In this document: positions 1 through 9,251 of the stretch, piece after piece
Layout of the letters: each line of letters starts with the position of its first letter
How positions within the stretch are numbered: the stretch's first letter is position 1
DNA from: UMGS1908 sp045655005
Lineage (GTDB): Bacteria; Bacillota; Clostridia; Christensenellales; UBA1242
Assembly: GCA_045655005.1 (NCBI GenBank)
Contig: JAZOOJ010000007.1
Coordinates: 62,001-126,000, forward strand
Length of the DNA stretch: 64,000 nucleotides
Direction of reading: 5' to 3'
Notes under the pieces: model-generated
The model's database searches: none
What the model was told of the DNA's origin: nothing
What the model saw: only the letters and a program-made list of their open reading frames with translations
Position numbers and translations under genes: made by a program

Positions 1-265
1 TTTCGCCTTTGCTTTTCGCCTCATTAATGATATCGGCCACATCTGAATAAACAAACTCACTTGTATACAAAATCACGCCTTGATGCTTTTTTGTAACTGA
101 TTGTTCATCTAAAATTTGCTTATTTGCATATTGAATTTTAACATTCCTTTTTTTGGCAAGCGAGATTAACTCTGCACACTCAACGCCGTTTTGTATTAAC
201 ATCTTGTCAATTGTTGTTTCTGTTAAAAGAGCCTCCCTGCAAGCATTCTTTCCTTCAATCTTCAT
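1..265 (-). CDS. rlmB: 23S rRNA 2'-O-methyltransferase RlmB/TrmH family, N-terminal part
   Basis: This is the first 88 codons of a SpoU/TrmH-family gene; the rest lies beyond the left edge of the window. The visible part is the small substrate-binding domain that precedes the knotted methyltransferase domain. It begins MKIEGKNACREAL and contains the typical HQGV element at about residues 65-68. Known RlmB enzymes methylate the ribose of a 23S rRNA guanosine in the peptidyl transferase region. The start lies 6 bases after the mrnC stop codon, so the two are almost certainly co-transcribed, an arrangement common in Bacillota. The catalytic domain is not visible, so assignment to RlmB rather than a sister TrmH paralogue rests on neighbourhood. 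Confidence 0.85.
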   Translation of the reverse strand, partial: MKIEGKNACREALLTETTIDKMLIQNGVECAELISLAKKRNVKIQYANKQILDEQSVTKKHQGVILYTSEFVYSDVADIINEAKSKGE

Positions 266-271
266 AAAAAA

Positions 272-679
272 TTACTCCCAACACTTATTTAAAATATATT
301 CTAATCTGTCATATTCTTCAATTAAATACAAATATCCAATCAACGCCTCAAACGCCGTAGCGTGGCGATATTCTTCGATTGAAAAGTTTTTAGCTTTGCT
401 ATGAATATTAGAGTTTCTGCCCCTGTGAACAATATCCAATTCTTCTTCTGTCAATTCATCAATAATTTTAAACAACAACTCTCTTTGGGAGTGTGCATTT
501 ACCAATTTACTTGAATCAGAATTTAGACTGTTTACCTTGGATTTGTTCAAATTCAACTTTTCTGTTTTAACATAGAAAGAAAAAAATGCGTCACCAACAA
601 AAGCTAAAACCAAAGGGTTTAACTGCCTTGCATCCATCTTAGAATAGTTTGTTTTAAAAATGTTTTTCAATGTATTCAT
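272..679 (-). CDS. mrnC: Mini-ribonuclease 3
   Basis: Mini-III is an RNase III catalytic domain without a dsRNA-binding domain; in Bacillus it matures 23S rRNA ends. The protein is 135 residues, a normal length. Visible family motifs are LNPLVLAFVGDAFF near residue 20 (acidic metal ligand in VGDA) and YRHATAFEALIGYLYL near the C-terminus, carrying the second acidic site. The reading frame is open further upstream, but the ATG at 679 gives the family-typical N-terminus MNTLKNIFK, so the upstream 25 codons are left out. In many Bacillota cysS precedes mrnC; here it does not. The gene forms an operon with rlmB downstream. Confidence 0.9.
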   Translation of the reverse strand: MNTLKNIFKTNYSKMDARQLNPLVLAFVGDAFFSFYVKTEKLNLNKSKVNSLNSDSSKLVNAHSQRELLFKIIDELTEEELDIVHRGRNSNIHSKAKNFSIEEYRHATAFEALIGYLYLIEEYDRLEYILNKCWE

Positions 680-734
680 AACGATTATGATTATATCAAA
701 AAACAAACAAAATTGCAACAATAATTGTAAACTA

Positions 735-763
735 AAAAGACCTTTGAATTTCAAAGGTCTTTT
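735..763 (-). terminator. Intrinsic terminator, bidirectional
   Basis: A long inverted repeat (AAAAGACCTTTGA / TCAAAGGTCTTTT) is followed by T-rich sequence on both strands. On the minus strand it would end transcripts from the pyrophosphatase gene. Confidence 0.8.
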
Positions 764-882
764 AATATGCTATCTTTCAATTCCGTATGATTTTTTTAAT
801 ATTTTTTAAACTCATTTATCGTACTAATCAACAGATTCCAGAATAATATTCGATTATATAACAATGCTATCAAAAATACAAA

Positions 883-910
883 GACGTTTTGTTTTTGACG
901 TTTTGTTTTT
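883..910. repeat. Tandem 14-bp direct repeat
   Basis: The 14-mer GACGTTTTGTTTTT occurs twice head to tail in the 3' flank of the pyrophosphatase gene. No stem-loop or coding function is apparent. The surrounding 764-924 interval holds nothing else recognisable. Confidence 0.6.
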
Positions 911-924
911 ATTGTATATTAAAT

Positions 925-1263
925 TTATTTTCTAATAACTTCATAGTTAAACCACTTTTCTTGAAACTCAATTAAGACACTTATTTGCTCATCTGTGTAA
1001 TTTCTGCCATCTTCCATAACAACAAGTTTATCATCATTATCATTAGTCCTTCGTATTATTGCAATAACTCTACCATTAAATTTATCTAGTGGCCTATGTT
1101 CACCTAACACATATACATCTAATTCTTCCCCATCGCCTGAGATCGTTCCTTCAATATATCCATAATTTACCGGATATATAAACCCATGTTTTGGATGCCT
1201 TGACCCCATCGGTCTATCCATTGTTACAGTTACAATTTGATTTAAAAAATCTTCACTTCTCAC
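925..1263 (-). CDS. Short inorganic pyrophosphatase-like protein
   Basis: The protein resembles soluble family I inorganic pyrophosphatases, which hydrolyse PPi to phosphate, but is only about 112 residues against 170-180 in the classical enzyme. It keeps the core HPKHGFIYPVNYGYIEGT strand and the metal-binding segment DGEELDVYVLGE, which matches the E-x-D-x-Y acidic signature. Short proteins of this kind are widespread in Clostridia and are usually annotated as inorganic diphosphatase; whether they act on PPi is not settled. A nearly perfect ribosome binding site (AAGGAAGGTGAT) ends 7 bases before the GTG at 1263, so that GTG is chosen over the one at 1275, which overlaps the Shine-Dalgarno sequence. 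Monocistronic, with a terminator about 160 bases downstream. Confidence 0.75.
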   Translation of the reverse strand: MRSEDFLNQIVTVTMDRPMGSRHPKHGFIYPVNYGYIEGTISGDGEELDVYVLGEHRPLDKFNGRVIAIIRRTNDNDDKLVVMEDGRNYTDEQISVLIEFQEKWFNYEVIRK

Positions 1264-1393
1264 TACTATAATCACCTTCCTTTTGTATTATTATATATTA
1301 ACTTTACTTAAAATCAAAGCGCTAATTTAACTTGTTAATAAATTTTATTACATACAGCGTATAGTCCACGCATATATTTAACTAGGTAGAGTT

Positions 1394-2101
1394 ATGATTA
1401 AAGTTTTAAAATTAAAATATATCATTATAGTTATCACAGCTATTGCTCTAATGTTTTCAATTACAGCATTTTCAACCAACGGATTTTTAGTAAGCAAAGC
1501 AAGTCCATCACTTGGACTTACCATTGTTCTAGACGCAGGGCACGGTGGTGTTGACCCTGGGTCTGTCGGAAGAAAAACTAAGGTTACCGAAAGCGAATTA
1601 AACCTAAAAATCACATTAAAGCTTTCAGAATATTTAAAAGCTGGTGGATTTAATGTGGTTCTTACAAGAACAAATGCCGATGGGCTTTATGGAGTGTATT
1701 CAAAAGACTATAAAAAACGAGATATGCTTGCCAGAAAAGAAAAAATTGTTGAAGTGAATGCTGACCTTGTAATTTCTATTCATATGAATAGTTTTACAAA
1801 CTCTGCTTATCGTGGAGCACAAGTTTTTTATAACTCTAACAATCCTGAATCCGAAAGTATTGCGTCTTCTGTACAGCAAATATTTGCTTCGTCCCTCCCA
1901 GAAAGCAACAAAGGGATTTCAATTGGCGATTATTACATTTTAAAATGTACGAATATTCCAACTATTCTTTGTGAATGCGGATATTTATCCAACCCAGACG
2001 ACGAAGTATTATTAATCGACGACGCCTACCAAGATAAACTCGCCTATTCTATTTATAAAGGAGTTGTAATTTACCTAAATGTCGGAAATCACAAAGTGTA
2101 A
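1394..2101 (+). CDS. cwlD: N-acetylmuramoyl-L-alanine amidase, CwlD type
   Basis: This is a secreted Amidase_3 enzyme that cuts the amide bond between muramic acid and the stem peptide. The 235-residue length and single catalytic domain match CwlD, which prepares muramic delta-lactam in the spore cortex. A hydrophobic signal or anchor segment occupies residues about 8-28. Zinc ligands are visible in LDAGHGGVDPG (His), ESELNL (Glu) and ISIHMNSF (His), and the catalytic Glu in CECGYLSN. The gene stands alone on the plus strand between minus-strand genes and shares a convergent terminator with its neighbour. Other Amidase_3 proteins remain possible, but the lack of SH3 or cell-wall binding domains favours CwlD. 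Confidence 0.85.
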   Translation: MIKVLKLKYIIIVITAIALMFSITAFSTNGFLVSKASPSLGLTIVLDAGHGGVDPGSVGRKTKVTESELNLKITLKLSEYLKAGGFNVVLTRTNADGLYGVYSKDYKKRDMLARKEKIVEVNADLVISIHMNSFTNSAYRGAQVFYNSNNPESESIASSVQQIFASSLPESNKGISIGDYYILKCTNIPTILCECGYLSNPDDEVLLIDDAYQDKLAYSIYKGVVIYLNVGNHKV

Positions 2102-2145
2102 TACAATACCGTTTGTTTTTTTGATTAAATAATTATCAAAAGCTT

Positions 2146-2175
2146 AAAAGCAAGTCAAAATACTGACCTGCTTTT
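2146..2175. terminator. Convergent intrinsic terminator
   Basis: The stem AAAAGCAAGTCA / TGACCTGCTTTT, with one wobble pair and a 6-base loop, lies between the convergent cwlD and downstream minus-strand genes. It has T-rich flanks on both strands, so it can serve both. Confidence 0.75.
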
Positions 2176-2180
2176 AATTT

Positions 2181-2711
2181 TTATTTCATTTCATTATTAT
2201 CACTAAAATTTGATGACTTGATAAATTTTTCATTTAAACTTTTAATCTTTTTTATAAATTCTTTGTCTTTAACTATTGTTGAAATAAGTATCTGAAAAAA
2301 TCTTTCTTGTTCTTCTTTACTAAGTTTTGCTATTCCAACATCATATTGTGTGCACATCAATCGCATTAAAATTTCTTCTATATCTTCAAAAACAAACACA
2401 GAAGAATCCTCTGCGTCTATTTTTAAAAGTCGACTAGTAACAGATAAAACCCCTGATCCCAAAGTACCAACAACGCCAGCATATATCTCATTAGCATCAT
2501 TACTATATATACTGTTCATTGTTAAACCCATACAAAATAACGCCAAGTTTGCACCAATAGCCTGAACAATCTTGTGAATTCTTATTTGTCCTTTAAGCTC
2601 AATAAATTTTGCCAAATTACTTGTTAAGTCAATATTGTCCTCAACCATCTCGTCTAAAACTTGCAAAGTCCTAGCCATACACCTAATTTCTTTCAAATAA
2701 TTATCTTCCAT
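2181..2711 (-). CDS. Hypothetical protein with two hydrophobic segments
   Basis: I do not recognise this 176-residue protein. It has a helical N-terminal half containing MARTLQVLDEMVEDNIDL, two moderately hydrophobic segments at about residues 54-70 and 78-92 (rich in Gly, Ala and Ser), and a charged, Glu/Lys-rich C-terminal helix region. The hydrophobic stretches are short and could be a membrane hairpin or buried helices. A strong GGGGGAG ribosome binding site precedes the ATG at 2711. It appears to be transcribed alone, between cwlD (convergent) and the lytic transglycosylase. Confidence 0.6.
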   Translation of the reverse strand: MEDNYLKEIRCMARTLQVLDEMVEDNIDLTSNLAKFIELKGQIRIHKIVQAIGANLALFCMGLTMNSIYSNDANEIYAGVVGTLGSGVLSVTSRLLKIDAEDSSVFVFEDIEEILMRLMCTQYDVGIAKLSKEEQERFFQILISTIVKDKEFIKKIKSLNEKFIKSSNFSDNNEMK

Positions 2712-2794
2712 AACTCCCCCGAATATTTTGAAGATTTTATAACATTTTTATTATACCACAACTTCTGTATTTGTCAATACGCACACTAAAATTA

Positions 2795-3355
2795 TCACAA
2801 TTTGTGATAAATCTTGTACACTGATTCAGCTTTTTTTATTTTTTTAATATAGTTTTTTGTTTCATTTATTTCTATATCTTCAATATTAAATACACCTCCG
2901 CTTTTAGACAAAAAGTTATACAATCTCCCCTCTCCTGCGTTATATGCAAAAAGAACTTTTTCATATGTATCAAACTTGTTACTTAAATATCTTAAGTAAT
3001 AACACCCAAACATTATATTAACATCTGAATTAAATAGTGAATTGATACTAAAATTTTCAATATCTAATTCGTCTGCAATAAATTCAGCAGTTGACGGCAT
3101 AAGTTGCATAAGTCCAATAGCCCCTCTTGACGAAATTGCAAATCTATTAAAGCCACTTTCAATATTAACAATTGCCAAAACTAGTGAAGACTCTAATTGA
3201 AATTCTTCTGAATAACGATTTATGCTGTCAATATAGCACACAGGGTAAAATAATTTAATTAACGCAACTATTGTTATAATTGTAAAAATTATTCCACTTA
3301 ACGCAAAAGACAATATGTAATTAATCTTATCATTCAAAAAAGATACACTTCTCAT
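2795..3355 (-). CDS. Membrane-anchored lytic transglycosylase (SLT family)
   Basis: This 186-residue protein cleaves the glycan strands of peptidoglycan with formation of anhydromuramic acid. It has an N-terminal transmembrane anchor at about residues 14-36, then a single SLT (goose-lysozyme-like) domain. The catalytic glutamate sits in VNIESGFN, followed by SSRGAIGLMQLMPSTA, and the conserved AYNAGEG lies near residue 150. The gene starts 39 bases after polA ends, on the same strand. In many Bacillota coaE lies between polA and such a transglycosylase; here it is absent. Role in sporulation or general wall turnover cannot be told from sequence. Confidence 0.88.
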   Translation of the reverse strand: MRSVSFLNDKINYILSFALSGIIFTIITIVALIKLFYPVCYIDSINRYSEEFQLESSLVLAIVNIESGFNRFAISSRGAIGLMQLMPSTAEFIADELDIENFSINSLFNSDVNIMFGCYYLRYLSNKFDTYEKVLFAYNAGEGRLYNFLSKSGGVFNIEDIEINETKNYIKKIKKAESVYKIYHKL

Positions 3356-3394
3356 AATTTAAGTGTATCCTTTCATTTATTATTTTATTCCAAA

Positions 3395-5956
3395 TTAGTG
3401 CCCTTCACTCCATCTGTAACTTATAGTACTATCCACCACTAAAGGCACTAACATTTTATAGGCATTTTCCATTTCTTGAACGATTAGTTTCTGAACGGCT
3501 TCGGCTTCAGCTTTTGGGGAATCAATTATCAATTCATCGTGTACTTGCATAATTAATCGTGCCTTATAACCACCCTTTTCAAGCATTTCTTCGATTCTAA
3601 GCATCGCAAGTTTAATTATGTCTGACGCACTGCCTTGCATTGGCATATTTTGAGAAGCTCTTTCGGCAGATTGACGAACCATAAAGTTAGAACTTGAGAG
3701 CTCAGACATTTTTCTGGTCCTTCCAAGAATTGTCATAACTCTGCCAGTATCTTTTGCTATATTTACAGAGTTCTGCATATATTTTTTAATCTTTGGATGA
3801 GCCATATAATAATTGTCAATATACTCCCTTGCTTCATACACTGGAATTTTCAAATCTCTTGCAAGTCCATACTCACTGATGCCATAGTTTACTCCAAAAT
3901 TTACAACTTTTGCAAGTCTTCTCATATCTGGAGTTATAAGCATCTCCGGCAATCCAAAAACAGCCATTGCCGTATGTGTGTGAATATCTATGTTTTTTGC
4001 AAAAGCATCCAACAATCCTTCGTCTTCGCTTAAATGAGCTAAAACCCTTAATTCGATTTGGGAGTAGTCAGCATCAATTAAAACACTCTCTTTATCTTTT
4101 GCTACAAACATACTTCTTATTTCTCGACTTTCATCGCCCCTTATTGGTATATTTTGCAAATTAGGTTCAACTGACGACAATCTTCCAGTTGATGTAAGGG
4201 TCTGATTAAATGTGGTGTGAATACAATCATTTTTATCAAGTCTATCATACAAATTTTTAATAAATGAACTTTGAAATTTTGAAATTTTACGATATCTAAT
4301 AATCAACGGAATTAATGGGTGCATATCTTCCATCGACTCCAAAACATCTGCCGCCGTTGACTTCTTTTTTGATGTTGACAATTTTAATTCGTCATATATA
4401 ATCTCCGCAAGTTGCTTAGGAGAATTAATATTAAACTCATGTCCTACAACTTCATAAATTAATTTGGTTAATTCATTTATTTCACTGGAAAATTTTGAAT
4501 CCAACTCTGATAGCCTTTCTCTATCTACCTTAAACCCTCTACACTCCATATTGTAAAGAACTTTTGAAAGAGGCAATTCAACCTCATAATATAGTTTTGC
4601 CATATTTAAATGTTCCAAGTCTTCCAGTGCCACAACCTTTGTTTCAATCAAAGATAAAGCAGGCAACTTTTCTAATCTTTCAAAATCGTCAGTTAACATC
4701 TTAAAGTCTGTTAAACTTTCACCCTTGATAAGATGTCTTGCAATCATACAATCAAAGACATTCCCTTCAATCTTTATATTTAATTTACCAAGGCTATGCC
4801 TTTCAAACTTGCTGTCAAACAACACTTTTTCGATTTGCTCGTTTTCAAATAACATTTTTAAACCAGCAACAATATCGCACTCATCAACACCTGCGTCAAT
4901 TAAGTTTTCTTTTCTCTTTACTGAATAATCATCCTTCCCGTCAGACAAGTGCATTTCACCATTAAACTCGATATAGGCAATTTCTTTTAATCTGGACAAT
5001 TCGTTTATTAAATTATAAAATTTATCATTACCTTCAATAATAATGGATTGCTTATCTAATGGAATTTTTTCGAATTTTTCTGCATCATTGACATCTGACA
5101 CAAAAAACTCTTGTTTGTTTAATAACGAACGAAAAGCATTCTCTCTAAAAATCTGAACAACCTCAGCTGAAAATGGCAGTTGCACTTTTAAGTCTTCCAG
5201 CGAAAGCCCTAATTCAACGTCTGTTTTTATTTTTGCTAAATCGTAACTTATGTAAGCACTTCCCCTGCCATCAATCAACTTCTTTTTTAACGCACCCGAT
5301 ATATTTTCAATATTTTCGTAAATGCAATCTAAATTTTTATATTGTTGAACCAATGCAATTGCTGATTTTTCTCCAACCCCTTTAACACCTGGAATATTAT
5401 CTGAAGTATCGCCTGCAAGAGCTTTAACAAAAACAAACTCACTTGGAGTAACGCCATAGACTTCTTGCATAGCCTTTTCGTCCATAACCTTTATATCTGT
5501 CAAACCCTTTCTGTTTAGATAAACAGTTGTTGTTTCATCAATAAGTTGAAAGGTATCCCTATCTCCTGTGATTATTATTGTTTCCTCACCAAAAGATTTT
5601 GCAAGACTTCCAACGATGTCATCGCCCTCAAAACCCTCTTTCTGCACCACCGCGATATTCATAGCCCTGAGCATTTTCTTTAATGGTTCAATTTGACCTC
5701 TAAGCTCGTCTGGCATTGGTTTTCTTGTTGCTTTGTAATCGGAAAACATTTCTGATCTAAATGTTTTTTTAGAAACATCAAACGCAACTGCCAAATGTGT
5801 CGGATTATATTCTTTTAATATTCTAAATAATTGGTTCGCAAAACCATATATTGCATTTGTATACTCACCCTTAGAATTCTTCATTGTTATAGGCAAAGCA
5901 TAAAATTCTCTATATAAAATACTATTTCCGTCTAAAATAATCAATTTGTTTGACAT
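3395..5956 (-). CDS. polA: DNA polymerase I
   Basis: Family A polymerase of 853 residues for Okazaki fragment processing and repair. Residues 1-290 form the 5'-3' exonuclease (ITGDRDTFQLI, ALAGDTSDNIPGVKGVGEK). Residues about 300-470 correspond to the 3'-5' exonuclease fold but lack its metal ligands: the usual D-x-E site reads IEFNGE, so no proofreading is expected, as in Bacillus PolI. The polymerase domain has motif A (DADYSQIELR, near 628), motif B (RRLAKVVNFGVNYG, near 680) and motif C (MQVHDE, near 795). The start is the ATG at 5956, because the upstream ATG at 5968 overlaps the TGGAGA ribosome binding site. The gene lies just upstream of the lytic transglycosylase. Confidence 0.97.
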   Translation of the reverse strand: MSNKLIILDGNSILYREFYALPITMKNSKGEYTNAIYGFANQLFRILKEYNPTHLAVAFDVSKKTFRSEMFSDYKATRKPMPDELRGQIEPLKKMLRAMNIAVVQKEGFEGDDIVGSLAKSFGEETIIITGDRDTFQLIDETTTVYLNRKGLTDIKVMDEKAMQEVYGVTPSEFVFVKALAGDTSDNIPGVKGVGEKSAIALVQQYKNLDCIYENIENISGALKKKLIDGRGSAYISYDLAKIKTDVELGLSLEDLKVQLPFSAEVVQIFRENAFRSLLNKQEFFVSDVNDAEKFEKIPLDKQSIIIEGNDKFYNLINELSRLKEIAYIEFNGEMHLSDGKDDYSVKRKENLIDAGVDECDIVAGLKMLFENEQIEKVLFDSKFERHSLGKLNIKIEGNVFDCMIARHLIKGESLTDFKMLTDDFERLEKLPALSLIETKVVALEDLEHLNMAKLYYEVELPLSKVLYNMECRGFKVDRERLSELDSKFSSEINELTKLIYEVVGHEFNINSPKQLAEIIYDELKLSTSKKKSTAADVLESMEDMHPLIPLIIRYRKISKFQSSFIKNLYDRLDKNDCIHTTFNQTLTSTGRLSSVEPNLQNIPIRGDESREIRSMFVAKDKESVLIDADYSQIELRVLAHLSEDEGLLDAFAKNIDIHTHTAMAVFGLPEMLITPDMRRLAKVVNFGVNYGISEYGLARDLKIPVYEAREYIDNYYMAHPKIKKYMQNSVNIAKDTGRVMTILGRTRKMSELSSSNFMVRQSAERASQNMPMQGSASDIIKLAMLRIEEMLEKGGYKARLIMQVHDELIIDSPKAEAEAVQKLIVQEMENAYKMLVPLVVDSTISYRWSEGH

Positions 5957-6028
5957 AATAATCTCCATATTGTTTATTATTTTAGTATATCATAAATAAT
6001 TCATTTTTTACAAATGATTTACAAAAGC

Positions 6029-6062
6029 AAAAAGACATCTGTTCATAAACAAATGTCTTTTT
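6029..6062 (-). terminator. Intrinsic terminator of the surface protein gene
   Basis: Inverted repeat AAAAGACAT / ATGTCTTTT with a 16-base loop and a T-run on the minus strand, 13 bases after the surface-protein stop codon. Confidence 0.7.
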
Positions 6063-6074
6063 ACAAAATTTCGA

Positions 6075-9065
6075 CTATTCTTGACCAGATTCTGGTTCCT
6101 CATTTGGAATATCAATCTCTATTCCGCTTACAATTATTTCGATTGTTCTTGATTTTCCGTTAAATAAAGTATTAGATAATGTATAAACAGAATCCGTTGG
6201 ATTTAATGTTATTTCAGTATTACCAATTTTGGCTTTAACAACAATATTGTCTGCCTTGTAATCAGCCAATGGAACTATCTTAAATAACAAATCTTCATTT
6301 TCGGTTACAAACTCTGTAAGTTCTGTGCTTTCGCCTTCTTCCACAACAGTCATTACTTTAAAGTTAGGAACTTCATCTTCAACTGCAGTCTTTGCAACAA
6401 CTGAATATTTCGTTACAACACCACTTTCAATCTTGAATGTAATGTTTTGAGTTATATCATTTAGATTAATTTCGTAAACAAACTCAGAAGTTGTATTAGC
6501 GGTATATAATCTTAGTTGAGATGCTCCATTATTAAAGCTTATAACTGGTGGAATTACCAAACTTTGTTCATCCCTTTCCGCTGAGTATCCTTCTTTTAAT
6601 CTAATCTTAATATACATAGAACCAGCTTGTGAATGTGCAATTCTATCAATTTTAGAACTATTTTGGTTACTTAAAACTTCAAACATTTCACTTTCATTAA
6701 TTTTATACGAAATATTTAAGTCAAATGTTAGGTTGCCGTTAAGAGCCGAACCATTTATTGTGTAAGTTTGTTCTTCTGAATAATCTTGTGCTTCATTGTT
6801 TGAGCCGTCTGGATAAATTTGAGTAAAGGTTGAATTTGGAGCATCTGTTTTATAAAGTAGTTTAACTTTACCATTTACAATATAACCATCTGTCAATTTT
6901 AATTTAAATGTTAATGGTTCTCCATAAGTGATTTCATTAATTGGTTCTCCATAATTATTCACAATTGAGAATCCTGTTCCTATGTATGAAATACTTGGGT
7001 TGGTTGCTTCATATTGAGCTTCAAAGCTTCTATCTGTAGCACCCATTACGATTTGTGTTAAATCTGTATAAATTTCACCATAACTTCCATCTGCAAACTT
7101 TTCCTTCCAGCCAGTAAATTTAAAGAAGTCTGAATCTGTTGGATTTGAAATACCTGTTATGTTGTTGTCTGGTAAAAATTCTGCCGTTGTATATACTCCA
7201 TATCCAGAATTTAAAGTATCTTTTGTATAAAATGTTGCAGTATACTTATTTGAACATCCATCAACTTTTATAATAACTCTTCCAGTTACTTGTTCTCTTT
7301 CTACTCTGTAGTTACCAAGTTCATCTGCGTTTAATGTTTGGAAATTCTCATACACATAATTACCATCTTCATCTTTAACATTGTATGAAACTGTCGCACC
7401 ATCACGAAGCCTGTATGTTTCATTTGGTTCAATTGAGAATGTAAATGGATGATTAAATCTTGCATTCTTTACAACATCTCTTTCGCTATCGTTTTCGTTT
7501 AAATAAGAATGTGGTACTCTTATTGTAAATGATTCTTCAATGTGCTGAACGGTATTATATGTGCTAACATCATATTTGTCGTAGGTGTAACATTTAATAT
7601 TGCTATCTATAACCGAAGTTGCTGTGATTTTAATATCGTCTGGACGATTTACACCGCCATTCCATTCTGTATAATGAATAGTAGCACTTCCTATTTTTGA
7701 AGGAACTATATATTTTTTAGTTGCTTCGTTGTATTCCAATTTGGAACTTCCACTTAAGCCATCAGAACCTTCAACATGTATCCACAAATCATACTCGCCA
7801 GCATCAAGCTTTCTTTCGATGCTTCCGATACCTTCATCTTGCATTACTTTGTTGGTATAAACACCAAATACTGTAACAGCGATTGTATCTCCACCTTTTG
7901 CACCATATAAGTCTTGCACACTTGAATAACAATTTAAACTTGTCAATATGTTTTTGTAAATTCTTACTGGAACATAACAAGTTTCTTCATTATATAAAAA
8001 CTTAACTTTTACATCACGATATGCAACAGCATCGTCGGCATAATCACCATCCCAAATACCACTTATATATCCATTGTTTAGTGTATATCCCATTGAGTTG
8101 GTTGGTTCAACCATATGGAATTTGGTTAAATCATATTCTTCAACATTTTCATCTGACCAATAGTAAGTCATGATTAACTCATAAAAGTTGAATTTTTGGC
8201 CATCATAATATTCTTTTTTAGAATCTGCACCAACTGCAATATAATATTTGCCAATATCAACACTCTTATCTGCAAAATTATAACAAGTAAAGAAATAAAC
8301 TAGACATGCTACCACATAAACACTTGCAATTGCGACCATCGGAATCCAAAGTTTAATTGGTTTTCTTTTCTTCTTCGGCTTCTTGATTTCCACCTTTGCG
8401 TTTACAGGTCTTGGTATGGCAGTTTGATTTCCAGCCAAACTTTGACTTATTGGATTGCCTGCTTGCGACATAATTGCCATTGGATTTGCATTTGGATTAG
8501 TTGCAAGTCCACTTACTTTTGACTCGTTCCCAATGTTTGAGGTTGCATAACTTGTCCCACCACCAATGCTGTTTGAATAGTTCTCATCCAACACATCAGA
8601 TTCAAGTTGAGAAACACTTCTATCAGGTGCAATATTCTCTTCATCTATTGACTCTTCATACAAATCACCGTTTGTAGTTTCTTGTGTTTGTACTATTTCT
8701 GGAGCTTTAGTAACACCTATTTTTTCATTTTTTCTCATCCGCTCAAGGAAAGAGTGTCTTGCATTTACCCTTTCCATAAGTTCTTTTGGATCGCCATTTC
8801 TATTTTCGTGCGCAACTTTTGGTTCAACCTTCTTTACTGCAACAGATTGCAATGTTGACGCAACTGCACCAACATTATTTACATTTTGTGAAGGAACTTC
8901 TTCACGAGCAACTTTTCTTACGACTTTTCTAACTTTTTTGCCTTCGGCATTGATATAAATTTCACCATCTTTAATATCTTTTTTGCTTACGACCCTGCCA
9001 TCTAAGGTTGTAACCATATCTTCGCCCGAAAGGTTCTTATTGTTTTTTTGTTTGTTTTCTTCCAT
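6075..9065 (-). CDS. Large membrane-anchored extracellular protein with Ig-like and InlB-like repeats
   Basis: The protein has about 996 residues. Residues 1-235 are hydrophilic, low-complexity and lysine/asparagine-rich, and predicted cytoplasmic. A single transmembrane helix follows at about 240-262 (LWIPMVAIASVYVVACLVYF), preceded by KKPKKKRKP, so the topology is N-in/C-out. The remaining 730 residues are beta-rich and extracellular. Around residues 660-710 a unit with FKFTGW and a following FEAQYE resembles the InlB B-repeat/Flg_new fold. The C-terminus is acidic (NEEPESGQE) and has no LPXTG sorting signal. The start at 9065 has an AGGGG ribosome binding site; the 27 upstream codons in frame lack one. 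The function is unknown; a surface adhesin or wall-associated structural role is inferred. Confidence 0.7.
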   Translation of the reverse strand: MEENKQKNNKNLSGEDMVTTLDGRVVSKKDIKDGEIYINAEGKKVRKVVRKVAREEVPSQNVNNVGAVASTLQSVAVKKVEPKVAHENRNGDPKELMERVNARHSFLERMRKNEKIGVTKAPEIVQTQETTNGDLYEESIDEENIAPDRSVSQLESDVLDENYSNSIGGGTSYATSNIGNESKVSGLATNPNANPMAIMSQAGNPISQSLAGNQTAIPRPVNAKVEIKKPKKKRKPIKLWIPMVAIASVYVVACLVYFFTCYNFADKSVDIGKYYIAVGADSKKEYYDGQKFNFYELIMTYYWSDENVEEYDLTKFHMVEPTNSMGYTLNNGYISGIWDGDYADDAVAYRDVKVKFLYNEETCYVPVRIYKNILTSLNCYSSVQDLYGAKGGDTIAVTVFGVYTNKVMQDEGIGSIERKLDAGEYDLWIHVEGSDGLSGSSKLEYNEATKKYIVPSKIGSATIHYTEWNGGVNRPDDIKITATSVIDSNIKCYTYDKYDVSTYNTVQHIEESFTIRVPHSYLNENDSERDVVKNARFNHPFTFSIEPNETYRLRDGATVSYNVKDEDGNYVYENFQTLNADELGNYRVEREQVTGRVIIKVDGCSNKYTATFYTKDTLNSGYGVYTTAEFLPDNNITGISNPTDSDFFKFTGWKEKFADGSYGEIYTDLTQIVMGATDRSFEAQYEATNPSISYIGTGFSIVNNYGEPINEITYGEPLTFKLKLTDGYIVNGKVKLLYKTDAPNSTFTQIYPDGSNNEAQDYSEEQTYTINGSALNGNLTFDLNISYKINESEMFEVLSNQNSSKIDRIAHSQAGSMYIKIRLKEGYSAERDEQSLVIPPVISFNNGASQLRLYTANTTSEFVYEINLNDITQNITFKIESGVVTKYSVVAKTAVEDEVPNFKVMTVVEEGESTELTEFVTENEDLLFKIVPLADYKADNIVVKAKIGNTEITLNPTDSVYTLSNTLFNGKSRTIEIIVSGIEIDIPNEEPESGQE

Positions 9066-9213
9066 CGTACCCCTACTAATTTTGGTTTTCAAGACATACA
9101 ATTTAAATTCATAATTAGTATATACTAATTTAAAATATTTAGTCAAACAAAAAAGCCGTGAACAAAGTATTTTCTAAAAATTTTTTATAACAAAATTTTA
9201 TTATGAATAACAA

Positions 9214-9239
9214 AAGAAGCAACTTTAATCGTTGCTTCT
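9214..9239 (-). terminator. Intrinsic terminator
   Basis: Perfect stem AGAAGCAAC / GTTGCTTCT with a 7-base loop and T-rich tail on the minus strand, just after the lipoprotein reading frames. Confidence 0.85.
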
Positions 9240-9251
9240 CTTATTAATGTG

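Noticed and set aside
9066..9146. 27-codon upstream extension of the large surface protein
   Set aside because: No ribosome binding site upstream, while the internal ATG at 9065 has AGGGG at good spacing.
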